64,000 nt of DNA from Paenibacillus mellifer (GTDB lineage: Bacteria; Bacillota; Bacilli; Paenibacillales; Paenibacillaceae). The translations under genes were made by a program, and so were the position numbers. The notes beneath the pieces are model-generated. The model saw nothing but the letters and a program-made list of their open reading frames with translations, did not search any database and was not told where the DNA came from. Positions 26,796 through 35,646 of this stretch are shown here, piece by piece (the first letter of the stretch is position 1; every line of letters begins with the position of its first letter). The stretch is from the NCBI RefSeq assembly GCF_023195895.1, contig NZ_JALPRK010000018.1, positions 44,088 to 108,087 on the forward strand. Reading direction: 5' to 3'.

Positions 26796-28766
26796 TTATT
26801 GCTTCAGGTAAAACTGCGCCGGATGCCCGTGACCTAAGGAACGGAATTCGTCCGCCCACACGGCCTTCTCCGGAACATTGCGCATTTGATTGCTGGCCAC
26901 GACCAGCGTTGGCGTCGGGCCGGCGTAGCCGATCACCCATTGGTTATCCATATGAACTTTATAGATTTCGTTAGCAATGCGATTGATTTCATCTTTGGAG
27001 CTACTGGCTTTCAATTGCGACCAGAGATCCAGGATTTTGGCGACATCACCTTCCGGCTTCACGCCTTCCTTGCCGCCCGACTCCGTATACAAACCGTAAT
27101 GACCAAACCATGGCGTGATCACGCGCAACGGTACAAGCGTATCCGGACGGAATGCGACGTTTGCGACGGAAATCGCTTCGGTGTTAATGGGGACTTCGTT
27201 CGCGTATTTCATATCCGTAAACGCGCCGGACTCGACGACCTTGACGTTAAACTTCAATCCCATATCTTCAAAATACTTCTTCAGCAGCTCCAAGAAGGAA
27301 TCTGCGTTCGTGCTTGATTCGATATCGGTTAAGGTGAGATCCGAGCCGTCCGGGAACGTGCGGAAGCCATCCTTGCCGCGTTTCAAGCCGATTTCATCCA
27401 GCAGCTGGTTCGCGCGGTCCGGGTCGAACTCGGCCCACTTCTGTGCCCATCCTTCCTGGTAGCCGAACACGCCTTCCGGAACAGAAGCCTGAACCGGGTC
27501 GGCGATGCCGTTGGTCACGATTTCAGTAATCTCGTTACGGTCGACCCCGATCGAGAGCGCCTCGCGGAAGCGGGTATCCTGGAACAGCTGGCGCAGCTTC
27601 GGATCCTTCGTGGTCTGGTTCAGCTGGATGCCCGCACTCGTCCAGCTTGGCTGCGTCCACGGCAGGACGCGAAAATCCCCCTTCTTTTCGTTTTCTTTCA
27701 GAATCGTAAAGTCTTTCGCGCCGTAAGTCGCCAGATTATAGTTGCCAGCCAGCGTACCCAGCAGAATTTGGCTCGGATCCTGAACTTTGGTCACGACAAT
27801 GCGATCCAAGTAAGGCAGTTGATGGCCTTCGGGGTCGGTTTTCCAGTAGTACGGATTGCGCTGCATGACGAACTGGTCGCTATTCGGATCCGTGCTAGCA
27901 ACCCAAGCACGCAGCGTTGGGATTTGCGGGTGTAGCCAGTAGTAGTAACCGGTATCGACGAGGAACGCCTTCGCATCCTCATAACCCCATTCCTTGGCAA
28001 TTTCGGCGGTTTTCGCCTCACCGACGAACTCCGGAAGAATCGTCTTGTGGAAATGCGCCGGCGCGAAAAACCACTTATTATCAATCGCGACCCGCTCGAG
28101 GAACTGCACGCTCGGATACTTGTGCGTTACGGTGAACGTATAGTCGTCAACCTTCTTCACTTCAGCGAGCGCTCTCTCACCCGTTACCGGATCAACCGAA
28201 TAATAGGCGTCATAGATCTTCTTGCCGAACGTTTCCTTGGTCAGCATATGCTCCCAATAGAACAACACGTCGTCGGCCGTAAACGGCACGCCGTCCGACC
28301 ATTTCATGCCTTCGCGCAGATGGATCGTGAACACCGTGGAGTCCTTATTCACCTCATAACTCTTGGCAACGTTTGGTTCCACCCCGGTGCCGTCCGCATT
28401 GAAGCGGAACAACGCTTCCTCCGTCGGCTGTCCGACGGCCCATTTGTCGCCAGGTCCCGTCCAGGCCATCGTCCAGTCACCGCCGTATTGGCCGATCTCC
28501 TCAGCGACCTGCTCAACCATGATGTCCCCCGCTGCCGGCATCCGCTCCTCCAGCTTTGGCAGCTTCCCCTCCTCTACGAGTTTGGCGAGTGCGGGAGCTT
28601 CCTTACTCCCCGTGCTGACACCGCTGGCTACGGGCTTCGAGTCCTCGGCCTTCTGGGGATCATTAGACTTCGCCGTGTCGGGTGCCGCTGCGTTATTCCC
28701 ATCACAACCTGCGAAGATGACAGCTATCGTTAAAAGAAGTGCCCACAACATTCCGGACTTTTTCAT
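26796..28766 (-). CDS. extracellular solute-binding lipoprotein, family 5
   Basis: The 656-residue protein starts with a lipoprotein signal peptide (MKKSGMLWALLLTIAVIFAGC, Cys21). It has the family 5 signature KSYEVNKDSTVFTIHLREGMKWSDGVPFTADDVLFYWE (about 140-180). Family 5 proteins bind oligopeptides, nickel, opines or oligosaccharides. The length, well above the usual 540, recalls the large members that bind glycans or plant oligosaccharides. It is the first gene of the importer operon, behind a leader of about 170 bases and an operator-like sequence shared with the iol operon. Confidence 0.93.
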   Translation of the reverse strand: MKKSGMLWALLLTIAVIFAGCDGNNAAAPDTAKSNDPQKAEDSKPVASGVSTGSKEAPALAKLVEEGKLPKLEERMPAAGDIMVEQVAEEIGQYGGDWTMAWTGPGDKWAVGQPTEEALFRFNADGTGVEPNVAKSYEVNKDSTVFTIHLREGMKWSDGVPFTADDVLFYWEHMLTKETFGKKIYDAYYSVDPVTGERALAEVKKVDDYTFTVTHKYPSVQFLERVAIDNKWFFAPAHFHKTILPEFVGEAKTAEIAKEWGYEDAKAFLVDTGYYYWLHPQIPTLRAWVASTDPNSDQFVMQRNPYYWKTDPEGHQLPYLDRIVVTKVQDPSQILLGTLAGNYNLATYGAKDFTILKENEKKGDFRVLPWTQPSWTSAGIQLNQTTKDPKLRQLFQDTRFREALSIGVDRNEITEIVTNGIADPVQASVPEGVFGYQEGWAQKWAEFDPDRANQLLDEIGLKRGKDGFRTFPDGSDLTLTDIESSTNADSFLELLKKYFEDMGLKFNVKVVESGAFTDMKYANEVPINTEAISVANVAFRPDTLVPLRVITPWFGHYGLYTESGGKEGVKPEGDVAKILDLWSQLKASSSKDEINRIANEIYKVHMDNQWVIGYAGPTPTLVVASNQMRNVPEKAVWADEFRSLGHGHPAQFYLKQ

Positions 28767-29150
28767 ATAACCCCTCCATTAATGATTTACGTCCTGTCCT
28801 GCTCCTTCTTGCTGTCATTTAGCACTTAGATGTTCCGGCCTCACCTCCCCAGCTGTTAGAAGTAGCTTCAAGCAAGACCTTATCCGGGCCATGGGATTGA
28901 AATCTTACTCACCGAGCCTTAATGTAAGCGCTTTACATTGTGGTTTAAGCAAAAACCATTCGATCTAAATGAAAGGATGCGCGCTATGGCGGTGTTTGGA
29001 AAAGGCGATGGTGTATGACAAGATGCATACCATTAGGAGATGACGATGGGTTCGACTAGCTGGTGTGTGGGAATGGCGATGGATAGAATGAGATGTGTTG
29101 GGATGTGGAGATTGCGATGAGTATGTTGGGCACGAGGCCCCAGGCCGGCC
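28767..29150. other. 384-bp region between the LacI gene and the importer operon
   Basis: No gene is supported. On the plus strand the part at 28975-29130 is a low-complexity run of GATGG/GCGATG words. The part at 28780-28920 would be the 5' leader of the importer mRNA and fits no riboswitch that I recognise. The operator-like sequence lies at 28921-28939. Confidence 0.6.
28921..28939. promoter_or_regulatory. operator-like near-palindrome (LacI/CcpA type) before the importer operon
   Basis: AATGTAAGCGCTTTACATT is nearly palindromic around GCGC. Read on the minus strand it contains TGTAAAGCGCTTA, the exact 13-mer also present at 37587 and 37946 near iolD. It sits about 155 bp upstream of the binding-protein start. 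Confidence 0.65.
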
Positions 29151-29162
29151 TTAACGGCCGGC
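29144..29162 (-). terminator. hairpin at the end of the LacI gene
   Basis: GCCGGCC and GGCCGGC pair with the stop codon TAA in the loop. There is no T run, so termination here is uncertain. Confidence 0.35.
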
Positions 29163-30185
29163 GGCTTCGTGCGGTGAAGGGCCTGTGGATTCTCGAACGA
29201 CGAGCTTGGGTTGCATCACGATCCGTTGTCTGATGGCGTCCGTCACTCCGTCCGGCGAAGAGAGGAGCAAGCCGAAAGCAAGCTTCGCCATTTCGTCTGT
29301 CGGCTGAGCGATCGTCGTTAGCGACGGGTTCGTGACGGTTGACAATATCGTGTTGTCAAAACCGATGATCGACAACTTCTCCGGAACGCGAACACCGCAT
29401 TCCCTGGCGGCCTGCAACGCCCCGATCGCCAGCATATCGTTGCAGCAGAAGATCGCCGTCGGCGGATTGGGCCCGCCAAGTAATAACTCTGCCGCACGTT
29501 TGCCGTCCCTGATCGTGGAACGGCAGGCGACAATCCGTTCGTCGTCCAGCGTTTTGCCCGCCTCGAACAAGGCAAACCGGAACCCTCTTACCCGCTCTTT
29601 ACTGCTGCTGAATTTGGCGTTCTCGGACAAGATCGCTACGTTCTCGTGCCCGAGCTGCAGCAGATGACCGGCAGCCAGCGAGCCGCCCTTAAAGTCATCC
29701 GTCAGCACGCTATGCACGTCGATGTCCGGCGTCTCGCGGGCGATCATAACGATGGGGACGGAATTCTCGGATAGTTTCGCAATAATATTCGCGTTCTCCA
29801 CGCCGGTACCAATCAGAACGCCGTCGACGCTTTTCTGCTCCAACAGCTTGATATACTTCTCGATGCGTTCGTCATTATTATCCGTGCTGCACACGATGAC
29901 GCTGTATCCTTCCTCATGGGCCATGTCCTCCACGGCCCGGGCAATTTCGGAGAAGAACGGGTTCGACACATCGGGAATCAGAAGCCCCAGCGTATACGTC
30001 TTCTTCCCCATCAAGGCGGATGCGATGACGCTTGGCTTGTATTGCAGACGATTCATCACCTTAAATATTTCTTCTCGTTTCTTCTTGCCTACGTTGCCTT
30101 TGCCGTTAATGACATTGGAGACGGTTGCAATGGACACTCCCGCTTCCTTGGCTACATCGTAAATCGTAGTCGCTTTCATATCCAA
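29151..30185 (-). CDS. LacI family transcriptional regulator
   Basis: The 344-residue protein has the LacI helix-turn-helix at its N-terminus (TTIYDVAKEAGVSIATVSNVINGKGNVGKKKREEI). The hinge helix region PSVIASALMGKKTYTLGLLIPD follows, then a periplasmic-binding-protein-like sensor domain. It lies directly after iolB on the same strand and directly before the importer operon, whose promoter regions share an operator-like 13-mer. Regulators of iol operons in Bacillus are DeoR-type (IolR), so this is a different control design. Its effector may be inositol, a catabolic intermediate or the imported substrate. Confidence 0.93.
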   Translation of the reverse strand: MDMKATTIYDVAKEAGVSIATVSNVINGKGNVGKKKREEIFKVMNRLQYKPSVIASALMGKKTYTLGLLIPDVSNPFFSEIARAVEDMAHEEGYSVIVCSTDNNDERIEKYIKLLEQKSVDGVLIGTGVENANIIAKLSENSVPIVMIARETPDIDVHSVLTDDFKGGSLAAGHLLQLGHENVAILSENAKFSSSKERVRGFRFALFEAGKTLDDERIVACRSTIRDGKRAAELLLGGPNPPTAIFCCNDMLAIGALQAARECGVRVPEKLSIIGFDNTILSTVTNPSLTTIAQPTDEMAKLAFGLLLSSPDGVTDAIRQRIVMQPKLVVRESTGPSPHEAAGR

Positions 30186-30271
30186 CCTCGTTCATTATCG
30201 GATGAATTCGTACAAGCGTTGCCGCTCTCTATTGTGCTATTATCCGATGATTCCTTTTCCTTTGCAAATGT

Positions 30272-31108
30272 TCATTCTTGTCTGTCCTCACGCGTACGCA
30301 GCGGATCAAGCGTCCATGCGTGGTCCGGATCGTTATGAATCTTCCAAACGCGAACGGGGCCGGCCATGACGTTAAGATAGTAGACCTCGTATCCCGGAGG
30401 CGCAGATACCGGATGATATCCCTTTGGCACGAGCACCGTCTCGCCGTTCTTCACCGCTAGCGTCGAGTCGAGCGAGCCGTCGTCCGTGTATACGCGTTGA
30501 ACGGCAAACCCTTGCGGCGGATTCACCCGGTAATAATACGTCTCCTCCAGCAGCGATTCATCCGGCAGGGCGTCTTGGTCGTGCTTGTGCGGAGGATAGC
30601 TGGACCAATGTCCCGGAGGTGTAAACACCTCGACGACAAGCAAGCTGTCCGCGGATTGCTGTTCCGGCAAAATATGATGAATATAACGCCTCGTCACGCC
30701 TTCTCCCCTGACCTCGACGCGGATATCCTCCGGCCCGATCCTACGCGCCGGATGGCCGCCTTTCCGATCCGGCGCATGGCAGATCGCCAGCTCCGTTTCG
30801 GTCAATGCTTCGACTTGGTACCGGTTGCCGCCCGGTACGTAAACTGCGTGCGGAGGAATGCGTTCGAATACACTCATTCGCTCGCCGACCGCCTCCCACG
30901 TACACTCCGCGGTAGATACATTTACTTTCCCTTCCAATAGGACGAGGCAGTACTCGCGTTCTCCCGTATCCCGTTCGATTCTCTCCCCAGGCTTCAGACG
31001 ATGCACGTCAAACCCGACATAACTCCAACCGGCGGACTCCGGTGTAACCGATAGCCGGGGGCGTTCCCCCGACACTCCCGTGTCGGGACGAACGATCAAA
31101 TTTGACAT
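30272..31108 (-). CDS. iolB: 5-deoxy-glucuronate isomerase
   Basis: IolB converts 5-deoxy-D-glucuronate to 2-deoxy-5-keto-D-gluconate in myo-inositol breakdown. The 278-residue product is a bicupin with the family features WSSYPPHKHDQDALPDESLLEETYYYR (metal-binding His/Glu) and VPKGYHPVSAPPGYEVYYLNVMAGP. The ATG at 31108 has GGGAGATGAGGGA upstream and gives the usual length; the frame start at 31174 lies inside iolG. The gene begins four bases after the iolG stop codon. Confidence 0.95.
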   Translation of the reverse strand: MSNLIVRPDTGVSGERPRLSVTPESAGWSYVGFDVHRLKPGERIERDTGEREYCLVLLEGKVNVSTAECTWEAVGERMSVFERIPPHAVYVPGGNRYQVEALTETELAICHAPDRKGGHPARRIGPEDIRVEVRGEGVTRRYIHHILPEQQSADSLLVVEVFTPPGHWSSYPPHKHDQDALPDESLLEETYYYRVNPPQGFAVQRVYTDDGSLDSTLAVKNGETVLVPKGYHPVSAPPGYEVYYLNVMAGPVRVWKIHNDPDHAWTLDPLRTREDRQE

Positions 31109-31112
31109 TCCC

Positions 31113-32162
31113 TCATCTCCCTTCGTTTCCCGCCTGGATGGATCCAGTGACATCCAGCTCCGACAGCTTGACAATTCGGCGCTCCCGGAGTGACAGCTTC
31201 GCCGCCCGAGCGATCCGCTCCGCTTGCCAGCCGTCCTCCCCGTTAACCGGAACTGAATTGCCGCTTAACACACAGTCGACGAATTGCTGCGTCTCCAGCA
31301 CATATGCTTCGTTGTAACGCTCCAAGAAGAAGTGCAGCGGCTTGTCGCCTTGCACGCCTTTCGATGTACTGAGTGCCACCGTATTGGCATGATCGTTGTC
31401 AGCGCTTGCCGCTCCGAGGGTGCCAAACGCTTCCGCGCGCTGGTCGTAGCCGTACGCCGCTTGACGGCTGCAATCGATGACGCCGAGCGCGCCATTGGTG
31501 AATCGCAGTGTCACGACGGCCGTATCGACATCCTCGTATTTCGCAAATACGGGGTCGACGAGCACGCCGCCGTATGCGAATACTTCCTCTACCTCGCTGC
31601 CGGACAAATAACGCGCCATATCGAAGTCGTGGATCATCATATCCATGAAGATCCCGCCGGATACCGCGATATAGGATTCCGGAGGCGGACTCGGGTCGCG
31701 GGACGTAATTTTAATGAGGTGTACGTCGCCGATCGCTCCCGACTCGACATGCTCCCGAACTCGGCGGAAATTGTGGTCAAAGCGACGATTGAAGCCAACC
31801 TGCAGCTTCACGCCGGCGCGGCGCACTTCCTCAAGCGCCTCCTCCGTCTGAAGGATATCCATGCTGATCGGTTTCTCGCAAAAAATATGCTTGCCGCTTC
31901 TCGCGGCGCTCTTGATGAGCGGAACATGGCTGTCTGTGGACGAGCAGATGAAGACCGCGTCGATATCGGGATGATGAATAATCGCGTTGCTGTCGGCCGT
32001 TACGATCGGAATCTCCCTCTCCTGTGCCCATTCCTCCAACTCGGCATCCGCGTACAAATCGCTGATCGCGACGACCTCCGCTTGCTGCAGCCTTCTCAGA
32101 TTATCGACGTGAATTTTGCCGATTCTCCCGGCGCCGATAACGCCAATCCTTACTTTGTCCAT
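31113..32162 (-). CDS. iolG: inositol 2-dehydrogenase (Gfo/Idh/MocA family)
   Basis: IolG oxidises myo-inositol to scyllo-inosose with NAD, the first step of the pathway. The 349-residue product has the Rossmann motif RIGVIGAGRIGKIHVDNL, the cofactor/catalytic motif FCEKPISMD, and the substrate-side GFNRRFDHNFRRV and DMMIHDFDMARYL with the catalytic Asp/His. Its place between iolA and iolB supports the assignment over other family members such as iolX or iolW. Confidence 0.92.
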   Translation of the reverse strand: MDKVRIGVIGAGRIGKIHVDNLRRLQQAEVVAISDLYADAELEEWAQEREIPIVTADSNAIIHHPDIDAVFICSSTDSHVPLIKSAARSGKHIFCEKPISMDILQTEEALEEVRRAGVKLQVGFNRRFDHNFRRVREHVESGAIGDVHLIKITSRDPSPPPESYIAVSGGIFMDMMIHDFDMARYLSGSEVEEVFAYGGVLVDPVFAKYEDVDTAVVTLRFTNGALGVIDCSRQAAYGYDQRAEAFGTLGAASADNDHANTVALSTSKGVQGDKPLHFFLERYNEAYVLETQQFVDCVLSGNSVPVNGEDGWQAERIARAAKLSLRERRIVKLSELDVTGSIQAGNEGR

Positions 32163-32189
32163 GTAGCCCCTCCCCCTGCTTCTGCCTGG

Positions 32190-33638
32190 TCACGACCAGC
32201 GAGCGGTCACCATTTTTTTGCGCGTATAAAATTCGACCCCGTCTGTGCCGTTCGCATGCAGGTCGCCGTAGAATGACTTCTTGTAACCGGAGAACGGGAA
32301 AAATGCCATCGGGGCAGGCACGCCTAAGTTGATTCCAAGCATCCCGGCGTCGATCGTCTCACGGAACTTCCGGACATTGGCGCCGCTGCTCGTGAACAGG
32401 CAAGCGCCGTTTGCGAATTCCGAGCGGTTGGCGATCTCGACCGCTTCCTGGAGCGTCTCGGCCCGCATGACCGACAAGACCGGCGCGAAAATCTCTTCCC
32501 GGCCAATCGCCATCCCGCCGTTCACCCGATCGAAGATCGTTGGGCCGAGGAAGTAGCCCTCGCCGCTGGCCGCCTCATCACCGCGACCGTCTCTGACGAG
32601 CACTGCACCATCGGCGACGCCGCTTTCGATGTAGCGAATCGTCCGTTCCTTGTGCGTCTGCCGGATGACCGGGCCAAGGAACACGCCTTCGTCAAGACCG
32701 TTGCCGATTGCGACCTTGTCCGCGGCGGCGGACAATCTGGCGACGAGGTCATCCGCAATCTCGCCAACGGTAACGACGACGGCGCAAGCCATACAGCGCT
32801 CACCTGCAGAGCCAAATGCCGCGCTTACGATTTCCTTGACCGCAAGGTCCAGATCCGCGTCCGGCATAACGATCGAATGGTTCTTGGCTCCGGCTAATGC
32901 CTGAACGCGTTTGCCATTTGCCGCGCCGGTCGCGTACACGTATTCGGCGACCGGCTGCGACCCGACGAACGAGATCGCCTTAACACCGGGATGCCGCAAC
33001 AACCCGTTCACGACATCGTGCGCACCGTGTACGATGTTCAGTACGCCGGGCGGCAGGCCGGCCTCATGAAACAGCTCAGCCAGTCGGTTCGCCAGCAGCG
33101 GCGTCCGCTCGGACGGCTTAAGCACGAACGTATTGCCGCACGCGATGGCCAGCGGGAACATCCAGCAAGGCACCATCATCGGGAAATTAAACGGCGTAAT
33201 GCCGCCAATGACACCCAGCGGATAGCGGTACATGCCGGATTCGAGGTTCGAAGCGATGTCCGGCAGCTGTTTCCCCATCATGAGCGTTGGCGCGCCTGCG
33301 GCGAATTCCACACACTCAATTCCGCGCAACACCTCGCCATGGGCTTCACCAAAGCTTTTGCCGTTCTCCAGCGTAATGAGGCGGGCCAATTCATCCCAAT
33401 GCTCCACGAGCAGCTGCTGGTACCTAAACAGCACCCTCGCGCGTCGCGGAACGGGCGTCTGGCTCCAAGCTGCAAAAGCCTCCGCCGCGGCGGAAACCGC
33501 CACATCAACATCCGCCGGCGTAGATAACGGCACCTTCGCCAGCGTTTCTCCCGTTGCCGGGTTGTAGACATCCTCCGTCTGGCTGGATGCGGACGCGACC
33601 CATTGTCCGCCAATCCAATTGTTAAGCGTTGAGTTCAT
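32190..33638 (-). CDS. iolA: malonate-semialdehyde / methylmalonate-semialdehyde dehydrogenase
   Basis: IolA converts malonate semialdehyde, NAD and CoA to acetyl-CoA and CO2, the last step of inositol catabolism. The 482-residue product is a full-length CoA-acylating aldehyde dehydrogenase with Asn151 in [14 protein letters not shown] and the catalytic Cys282 in GSAGERCMA. The ATG at 33638 with GGGGAG about ten bases upstream starts the protein at [13 protein letters not shown]; the frame start at 33674 adds unrelated residues. Confidence 0.95.
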   Translation of the reverse strand: MNSTLNNWIGGQWVASASSQTEDVYNPATGETLAKVPLSTPADVDVAVSAAAEAFAAWSQTPVPRRARVLFRYQQLLVEHWDELARLITLENGKSFGEAHGEVLRGIECVEFAAGAPTLMMGKQLPDIASNLESGMYRYPLGVIGGITPFNFPMMVPCWMFPLAIACGNTFVLKPSERTPLLANRLAELFHEAGLPPGVLNIVHGAHDVVNGLLRHPGVKAISFVGSQPVAEYVYATGAANGKRVQALAGAKNHSIVMPDADLDLAVKEIVSAAFGSAGERCMACAVVVTVGEIADDLVARLSAAADKVAIGNGLDEGVFLGPVIRQTHKERTIRYIESGVADGAVLVRDGRGDEAASGEGYFLGPTIFDRVNGGMAIGREEIFAPVLSVMRAETLQEAVEIANRSEFANGACLFTSSGANVRKFRETIDAGMLGINLGVPAPMAFFPFSGYKKSFYGDLHANGTDGVEFYTRKKMVTARWS

Positions 33639-33680
33639 AGCGCATGTTCTCCCCGTTTCTATGGGCCGGCGCACTTCGCG

Positions 33681-34697
33681 TCAACCGGCTGTAATTTCCC
33701 CGCGCTCGCAGCGCCGGATGTAATCCTCCACCGCCGCGGCGGTCGGCATCGCGTCCGAACAGCTGTGACTCGAGATGACAATACTCGCCGCCGCCCCACC
33801 AAAAGACATGCTCCAGGCAACGTCCCATCCGGACATCAAACCGTGGAGAAAGCTGGAAGCATAAGCATCCCCCGCTCCAAACGTCTTGATGACGTTCGCC
33901 GGATACGACGGGGCGCGATGCTCCAATCCATCCTTCGTATAGGCGATGGAGCCCTCCTTGCCGTGCTTGATAACCACGAGCTTCGCACCGCGCTCGAACC
34001 ACTTGGCTGCCGTGTACCGGTCGCTTCGGTCCGCATTCCGCTCGAATCGTTCCAGGCTGTCGAATTCCTCGCGAGTGCCGATGAGGATGTCGCTTTTCTC
34101 GGCGACGAGATGACCGTACACCGCCGTCTCCTCCGGCGATCGCCAAGTATAAGGCCGATAATCGATATCGAAGGCTACCGGAGTCCCGTGCGCGCGGGCA
34201 TACTCCAGCGCGACGAATACCGCCTCGCGCGACGGGCTTGCGGCAAGCGCTGTGCCTGAGATGAGCAGCACCCGGCTATCCGCGATCAGCAACTCGTCAA
34301 CATCAGCCGGGCCAAGCATCAAATCAGCAACGTGATCCCGGTACATCAGGATGCTGCAATCGGTAGGGCTCTTGATTTCGGTGAACGCAAGCCCGGTTAC
34401 CGCGCCGGTTCGGTCTGTTGAGACCGCGCTGTCATCGATCCCGTTATTGCGCAGATACGAACGAATGAACCGGCCCATCTGATCATCGGCCAACTTGCCG
34501 ATGAATGCGACCCGCCGGCCAAGCCGGCTCATGCCAATCGCAATATTCGCGGGTGAGCCCCCGACATACTTGGTGAACGTCATCGTCTGCTCCATCGGGC
34601 GGTTGATCTCGTTTGCGTTCAAGTCAATACACAGCCGCCCGAGCGCCGTGAGGTCGAACCTCCGGTTCTCCGGAAACAGCGAGAGCAACGTGGTCAT
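33681..34697 (-). CDS. iolC: 5-dehydro-2-deoxygluconokinase
   Basis: IolC phosphorylates 2-deoxy-5-keto-D-gluconate, giving DKGP, the inducer of IolR in Bacillus. The 338-residue PfkB-family kinase has the N-terminal motif GGSPANIAIGMSRLG and the C-terminal anion-hole/catalytic motif FGAGDAYASSFLHGL. The IolC-specific start FDLTALGRLCIDLNANEI is also present. It overlaps iolE by four bases and lies 43 bp before iolA. Confidence 0.95.
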   Translation of the reverse strand: MTTLLSLFPENRRFDLTALGRLCIDLNANEINRPMEQTMTFTKYVGGSPANIAIGMSRLGRRVAFIGKLADDQMGRFIRSYLRNNGIDDSAVSTDRTGAVTGLAFTEIKSPTDCSILMYRDHVADLMLGPADVDELLIADSRVLLISGTALAASPSREAVFVALEYARAHGTPVAFDIDYRPYTWRSPEETAVYGHLVAEKSDILIGTREEFDSLERFERNADRSDRYTAAKWFERGAKLVVIKHGKEGSIAYTKDGLEHRAPSYPANVIKTFGAGDAYASSFLHGLMSGWDVAWSMSFGGAAASIVISSHSCSDAMPTAAAVEDYIRRCERGEITAG

Positions 34698-35614
34698 AAT
34701 TGGTCCCCTCCCTTTGGGGTAGGATTCAACGAATGCAGGTAAGCCAGCGCCTTGGCTGCGTATTCGCGCGGCGGATGTTCCGCCGGATCCTGCTCACCCT
34801 CGAGCATAGCCCAGCCGTCGTAGCCGCGTCCGACCAGTTCTGCGAGGATTGGTCGAAAATCGATGCAGCCGTCGCCCGGAACGGTGAATACCCCTTCACG
34901 AATACAGGTGACGAAGTCGGAACCCGCCTCCTTCGCTTGACGCAGCCTGTCGGCGCGCACGTCCTTCAGATGAACGTAAGCAATGCGTTCGTAATGCTTG
35001 CGAAGCAACGTCAGCGGGTCAGCCCCGCCGTACAGCGCATGACCCGTATCGAAGAGCAGCCACACGGATTCCGGATCGGTCAACTCCATCAGCTTGTCGA
35101 CCTCTTCGGACCGCTCGACGACAGTGCCGCCATGGTGGTGGTACGTCAGCTTCAACCCGTACTCACGCGCAATTCGACCGGCTGTATTAAGCCCTTCGGC
35201 CAAGCTCTCCCATCCCGCTTCGTCCAGCGGAAGGATGACCCGCTCATTCGGAGTGCGACGCGGGTCGAAATGCAGCGAGCCGCCCACTTCGCAAGTGCTG
35301 ATGACTTCGGCACCCATTTCCTTCAGAAACTTTGCGTGCTCTCGGTACGCCTCCAATTCCTGTTCGCGGTAGGCTGGATCCGAGAACAACACCGACTTCC
35401 ATTGCGAGACGAGCTGGATGCCGCGTCCGGACAGTTCTTGCTTCAGCACGCCGATCTCGGTCGGATACTTTCTCCCCATCTCCGTTCCCGTCAAGCCCAG
35501 CGCCTGTATATCATCCAAGATTTGCTCGTACGTGGTGTCGTTGCCATGCTCCTTGACGTCTTCTCCAACCCAAATAATCGGATGCACGCCTAAGCGAAAA
35601 GAAAACCCTGCCAT
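34694..35614 (-). CDS. iolE: inosose dehydratase
   Basis: IolE dehydrates scyllo-inosose to 3D-trihydroxycyclohexane-1,2-dione. The 306-residue product is a xylose-isomerase-like TIM barrel. It has the IolE start RLGVHPIIWVGEDVKEHG, the catalytic-region Glu in TGTEMGRKYP, the metal-site motifs KLTYHHHGGTVVE and LLFDTGHALYGG, and the terminal WAMLEGEQDPA. The gene overlaps iolC at its end and follows iolD by 33 bp. Confidence 0.95.
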   Translation of the reverse strand: MAGFSFRLGVHPIIWVGEDVKEHGNDTTYEQILDDIQALGLTGTEMGRKYPTEIGVLKQELSGRGIQLVSQWKSVLFSDPAYREQELEAYREHAKFLKEMGAEVISTCEVGGSLHFDPRRTPNERVILPLDEAGWESLAEGLNTAGRIAREYGLKLTYHHHGGTVVERSEEVDKLMELTDPESVWLLFDTGHALYGGADPLTLLRKHYERIAYVHLKDVRADRLRQAKEAGSDFVTCIREGVFTVPGDGCIDFRPILAELVGRGYDGWAMLEGEQDPAEHPPREYAAKALAYLHSLNPTPKGGDQL

Positions 35615-35646
35615 CGCAATCCCTCCCGTTGCCGTTCCCGTTTCTG

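Noticed and set aside
28975..29130. Possible coding or repeat region with many GATGG words
   Set aside because: The words are irregular, no frame with a start signal exists, and I see only low-complexity sequence.
31284..32276. A 330-codon plus-strand frame opposite iolG
   Set aside because: It mirrors iolG codons and has no start signal, while iolG has full dehydrogenase motifs.
34700..35593. A 297-codon plus-strand frame opposite iolE
   Set aside because: It lacks any recognisable motif and lies wholly within iolE, which is well supported.
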